Assembly: GCA_001766655.1 (NCBI GenBank)
Contig: MJCC01000011.1
Coordinates: 393,204 to 411,522, forward strand
Direction: 5' to 3'
DNA: 18,319 nucleotides
Source of the DNA: Phytomonas francai
Lineage: Eukaryota > Euglenozoa > Kinetoplastea > Trypanosomatida > Trypanosomatidae
A program made the position numbers and the translations under genes. The notes under the pieces are model-generated. The model did no database searches. It was not told the origin of the DNA and was given only the letters and a program-made list of their open reading frames with translations. Shown here one piece after another: positions 15,884-18,319 of the stretch; positions within the stretch are counted from its first letter, which is position 1, and each line of letters opens with the position of its first letter.

Positions 15884-16966
15884 ATGCTCTGTTGCAGTAC
15901 ATCTTGTTTAGCCGCCGCACAACGGTCGCTTTTAGGGTACTCTATTCGCCGTGCTGCTGCTGAAGAAATGCTTTACGGCGGGGTCCGCGTCAGCTACCTA
16001 TCCCCAAGGCCTTTTCCTTTACACTACATCAAAAGCGAGGAACTACCGTCGCCGTCTTTGCAGCGTGAACGTCACGACCTTGGCCTAGAGATGCAACTTC
16101 CGAAGGATCTCGAAGGTTATAACCAGCTCGATATGAGCATTCAACGGCAAGTAGATCAACGCAGCGGCGAGGACGGTGATGTAGGCCGTGGTGACGGCAA
16201 TGGGTTTAACTTGGGTGAGTACTTTTCCACAATCTTCCATCCAGAGCGCCACCACAACTCTTCTCTGCCGTACAGTGCGCATGACACGAACAACGTCCTG
16301 GGCCTACGCATGTTTCCTTTAAATATGGGTACCCGTCTTCGCGTAGAGGGGGTTCGGATTCGCGCGAAGGACTGTTTGGAGCGCCTTCAGGATGCAAAGC
16401 TTTGCGCACAGCGAGGGGTAGCCCTGCAGTACCCCCTTCCATTCTACAAGCGCGCTCAAATGAGTGAGGAGGGGAGACCACCGGCCACCCCAACCTCACC
16501 GGCCGCAAAAGATGGGGCGATGCTGCGTAGTCCTGAGGTAAAGGGCCTCGAAGCGGTCGCGCACCTGCGCGGCGGTCCAAGTCACCCTCCACCCGGGGAG
16601 CTTTCCATTTTCACCCGTCCGCAGGATCACCCGGGCGGCGGCAGCGGTTCGCCTTCGCTGGGTGTGGCCTCCACTCGTGAAGAGGCCCTCGCGTACTTTC
16701 GCGAACGCCGCCTGCGAGGGCGTTCGAACGCGCACGGCGGGGCTCCTTCCTCCAGGCCGGATCGCCGATGGTCCCCCCTGCAGATGCTCAAACCCATCCC
16801 GCACACCTGGTCGCCCTCAATCCGGAGTTCTGGCACCCGTGGCCCCTCCATGCAACTGATGCAGGAGCGTTTGGATCGAAAAGGCTTCGGATGGAAGCGT
16901 AAGTCACGTTCACTCTGGCAGCAGGACGTTGATACCGCGGGCTTCCGCCCGCACCGCTATTTCTAA
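15884..16966 (+). CDS. Hypothetical protein with mitochondrial-type presequence, 360 aa
   Basis: ATG 15884 is the first ATG after the predicted acceptor; the stop is TAA 16964-16966. Residues 1-28 are rich in Ala, Ser, Leu and Cys, with Arg at 14, 22 and 23 and no acidic residue before Glu27, a good mitochondrial presequence pattern. Residues 30-85 and 110-195 look ordered, with aromatic and basic residues. Residues about 196-300 are Pro/Gly/Ser/Arg-rich and disordered, and coincide with a GC-rich DNA patch. The last 35 residues are basic and aromatic, ending in Phe. I see no enzymatic motif. Small basic proteins of this kind in trypanosomatids are often mitoribosomal or mitochondrial RNA-processing subunits, but this is a guess from composition. 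It follows another candidate mitochondrial protein. Confidence 0.85.
   Translation: MLCCSTSCLAAAQRSLLGYSIRRAAAEEMLYGGVRVSYLSPRPFPLHYIKSEELPSPSLQRERHDLGLEMQLPKDLEGYNQLDMSIQRQVDQRSGEDGDVGRGDGNGFNLGEYFSTIFHPERHHNSSLPYSAHDTNNVLGLRMFPLNMGTRLRVEGVRIRAKDCLERLQDAKLCAQRGVALQYPLPFYKRAQMSEEGRPPATPTSPAAKDGAMLRSPEVKGLEAVAHLRGGPSHPPPGELSIFTRPQDHPGGGSGSPSLGVASTREEALAYFRERRLRGRSNAHGGAPSSRPDRRWSPLQMLKPIPHTWSPSIRSSGTRGPSMQLMQERLDRKGFGWKRKSRSLWQQDVDTAGFRPHRYF
16490..16850 (+). other. GC-rich coding patch in the 360-aa gene
   Basis: GC-rich segment by eye covering the disordered Pro/Gly/Ser/Arg region of the protein. The 5' and 3' ends of the same gene are less GC-rich, and antisense frames stay open here because of composition. 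Confidence 0.5.
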
Positions 16967-17794
16967 AACGCCGGTAGAAGAGAGGAAGTTTCTAGACACC
17001 TATACATCTCCCGGCCAGCATTTTTGGGTTATGCTTTAGCCATAGGGTGGGCCATGCGCAAAAACGGAGTATCTTTAGCGGATGGACCAGCACCATTCGT
17101 GGTCACGGCTCTATGTCGTTAGTTGTAGCCTATAGTGACGCCTAAAACATTCTCTATAGCAATGTTGTAGGCAAGGTACTGCAAAACGACAACGTTTCTG
17201 CTTTTCGTTTGCCAACCCTATGTGCCTTTTTGTGCCCAATGTTTGTTTGTGTTTTATTCATGGCATATAGCTTGCTTTTTGAGTTGAGTTATCGCATCAA
17301 TAAATGGCGGATCTTGGTTAAAATCACAATGTAGTCAACTGCATTAACTATTATCCGAATGCGATTCGTGCGTATACTGTTTACATCGTTTTCTCTCTTC
17401 ACCTTTCGGAAGCCATTTCTCTAAAAATTTGTAGCACTTCAAGATAATCTAGAGTTTAAAACGAAAGTTATATTTGTGTATATTGATATTAGTGACCTCT
17501 TTTATACACACCCCGGCAAAAAAATTAAACTCATTTTTTTTTGCCGCCATTTTTTATTTTTAATTCTTTTCCTTGTCTGGAAGTTAACTTTTTTTTTTTA
17601 TCGTGTGAACTTCTTCCTGCCGTACATCTTGCTGTTACACCTACATTTTTGTATATTGGGTGAACCAAGGTTGCAAAATCATTTGTAATTGCAGCTCTCT
17701 GCTTCGCTTGTATAAATTGGAAACGCAGAAGGCGATCTATCGATCTCTCTCTCTTTGTCTAAAGGGGTGACTTGTAACACGCAACGGGTTCGCG
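16967..17794 (+). promoter_or_regulatory. Spacer with predicted trans-splice acceptor for the last gene
   Basis: An 828-bp AT-rich spacer. It has long T runs at about 17528-17600. A tract of alternating C and T at 17741-17760 is followed by the AG at 17763-17764, giving a 30-nt 5' UTR before ATG 17795. The open frame at 17476-17688 starts with GTG and reads through the T runs, so I do not count it as a gene. No RNA gene is seen. Confidence 0.5.
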
Positions 17795-18319
17795 ATGTAT
17801 TCCCTAATATCGTCTGATCAGCAAGTCGCACCGGCCTATTACTCTCTCAACAACAATTACACCGTCGTCCAGCCGCACCAGCGACCGCACAGTGATCCCG
17901 TTCCGGTCTTTGGGAATAGCAACTTGCAGGAAAACCTGACCAACTACAAACCCCACTTCCCGCACTTCTGCGTGTCGGCCGTCGACAACCTGAGCTACGC
18001 GGGGACGCCGGTGCCGTCCTTCCCGTGCGCGCCGGAGGGGGCCGCGACGCCGCCCTCCCCCCCCGAGGCGACCTCGGAGCCGCGGTCCGGCGGGGAGGCG
18101 GGGAAGATGGTCTACGTCTACCCCCCGCCGGCGGCGGCGGCGGCCGTGGCGGCGCCCGCGGCGACCCCGCCGCCGATGCTCTACCTCCCCTTTTTTGTCC
18201 CGCCCCCTCCCCCGGCGGGCGCGCGGGCCTCGCCGGCGAGCTACCCCGTCTCCGAGCGCGGCGCGCGCTCGCCAGGGGAAGGCGCGGGCGGCGTCTCGCC
18301 GTGCCTGCTTCCGCGCGCG
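17795..18319 (+). CDS. Pro/Ala-rich hypothetical protein, 3'-truncated
   Basis: ATG 17795 is the first ATG after a strong pyrimidine tract and AG at 17763-17764. The frame stays open for exactly 175 codons to the window edge, so the C-terminus is missing. Residues 1-68 are polar, rich in Asn, Tyr, His, Pro and Ser, and written in ordinary mixed codons. From about residue 70 the DNA becomes extremely GC-rich and the protein changes to Pro, Ala, Gly, Ser and Glu, with an Ala run at about 114-124 and a Pro run at about 142-147. No folded domain, signal peptide or membrane span is visible in this part. Similar low-complexity N-termini occur in several trypanosomatid RNA-binding and regulatory proteins, so a domain may follow in the missing part. 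This cannot be decided here. Confidence 0.75.
   Translation, partial: MYSLISSDQQVAPAYYSLNNNYTVVQPHQRPHSDPVPVFGNSNLQENLTNYKPHFPHFCVSAVDNLSYAGTPVPSFPCAPEGAATPPSPPEATSEPRSGGEAGKMVYVYPPPAAAAAVAAPAATPPPMLYLPFFVPPPPPAGARASPASYPVSERGARSPGEGAGGVSPCLLPRA
17950..18319 (+). other. Extreme GC-rich patch at the right edge
   Basis: The most GC-rich segment of the window, dominated by GCG, CCG, CCC and GGC codons. It begins about 155 nt into the last gene and runs off the edge. The reading frame stays open throughout. Confidence 0.65.

Noticed and set aside
17476..17688. 70-codon hydrophobic open frame that looks like a small membrane protein
   Set aside because: It starts with GTG, and the hydrophobic residues come from T runs in the spacer before the last gene.

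Overview
The window looks like trypanosomatid (kinetoplastid) nuclear DNA. This rests on architecture and on one recognisable gene. Eight protein genes lie head to tail on the + strand and each is an uninterrupted ORF without introns. Between them are AT-rich, T-rich spacers of 0.2-1.4 kb. Every complete gene, and the last partial one, has an upstream polypyrimidine tract followed by an AG, as expected for spliced-leader trans-splicing in a polycistronic unit. Coding DNA is moderately GC-rich with GC-rich patches, and the spacers are very AT-rich, which is unlike the uniformly GC-rich Leishmania genomes. I cannot name the genus. I see no tRNA, rRNA, CRISPR array or transposon.

Layout: (1) 3-4250, the 3' part of a large coiled-coil protein whose left edge lies in an 852-bp (284-codon) in-frame repeat; it continues into a second coiled coil and a long disordered tail. 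(2) 5258-6193, a 311-aa charged protein with no family I can name. (3) 7621-10071, an 816-aa protein with disordered stretches and three coiled-coil segments. (4) 10374-13250, a 958-aa unrecognised protein with an acidic N-terminus and a more ordered C-terminal block. (5) 13712-14341, FCF1/UTP24, the PIN-domain endonuclease of the small-subunit processome and the only confident functional call. (6) 14751-15683, a 310-aa protein with a possible mitochondrial presequence and a TPR-like helical pair. (7) 15884-16966, a 360-aa protein with a presequence-like N-terminus. (8) 17795 to the right edge, the first 175 codons of a Pro/Ala-rich protein that runs out of the window.

The genes do not form a pathway; shared orientation is normal for a trypanosomatid transcription unit. 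The more interesting signals are: the coding repeat and its abrupt edge; GC-rich patches inside coding regions that coincide with Pro/Arg/Gly/Ala-rich disordered segments; and leaders of genes 4, 5 and 6 in which the choice of trans-splice acceptor would decide whether a small upstream ORF, or a targeting presequence, is in the mRNA. All splice sites given here are predictions from sequence.
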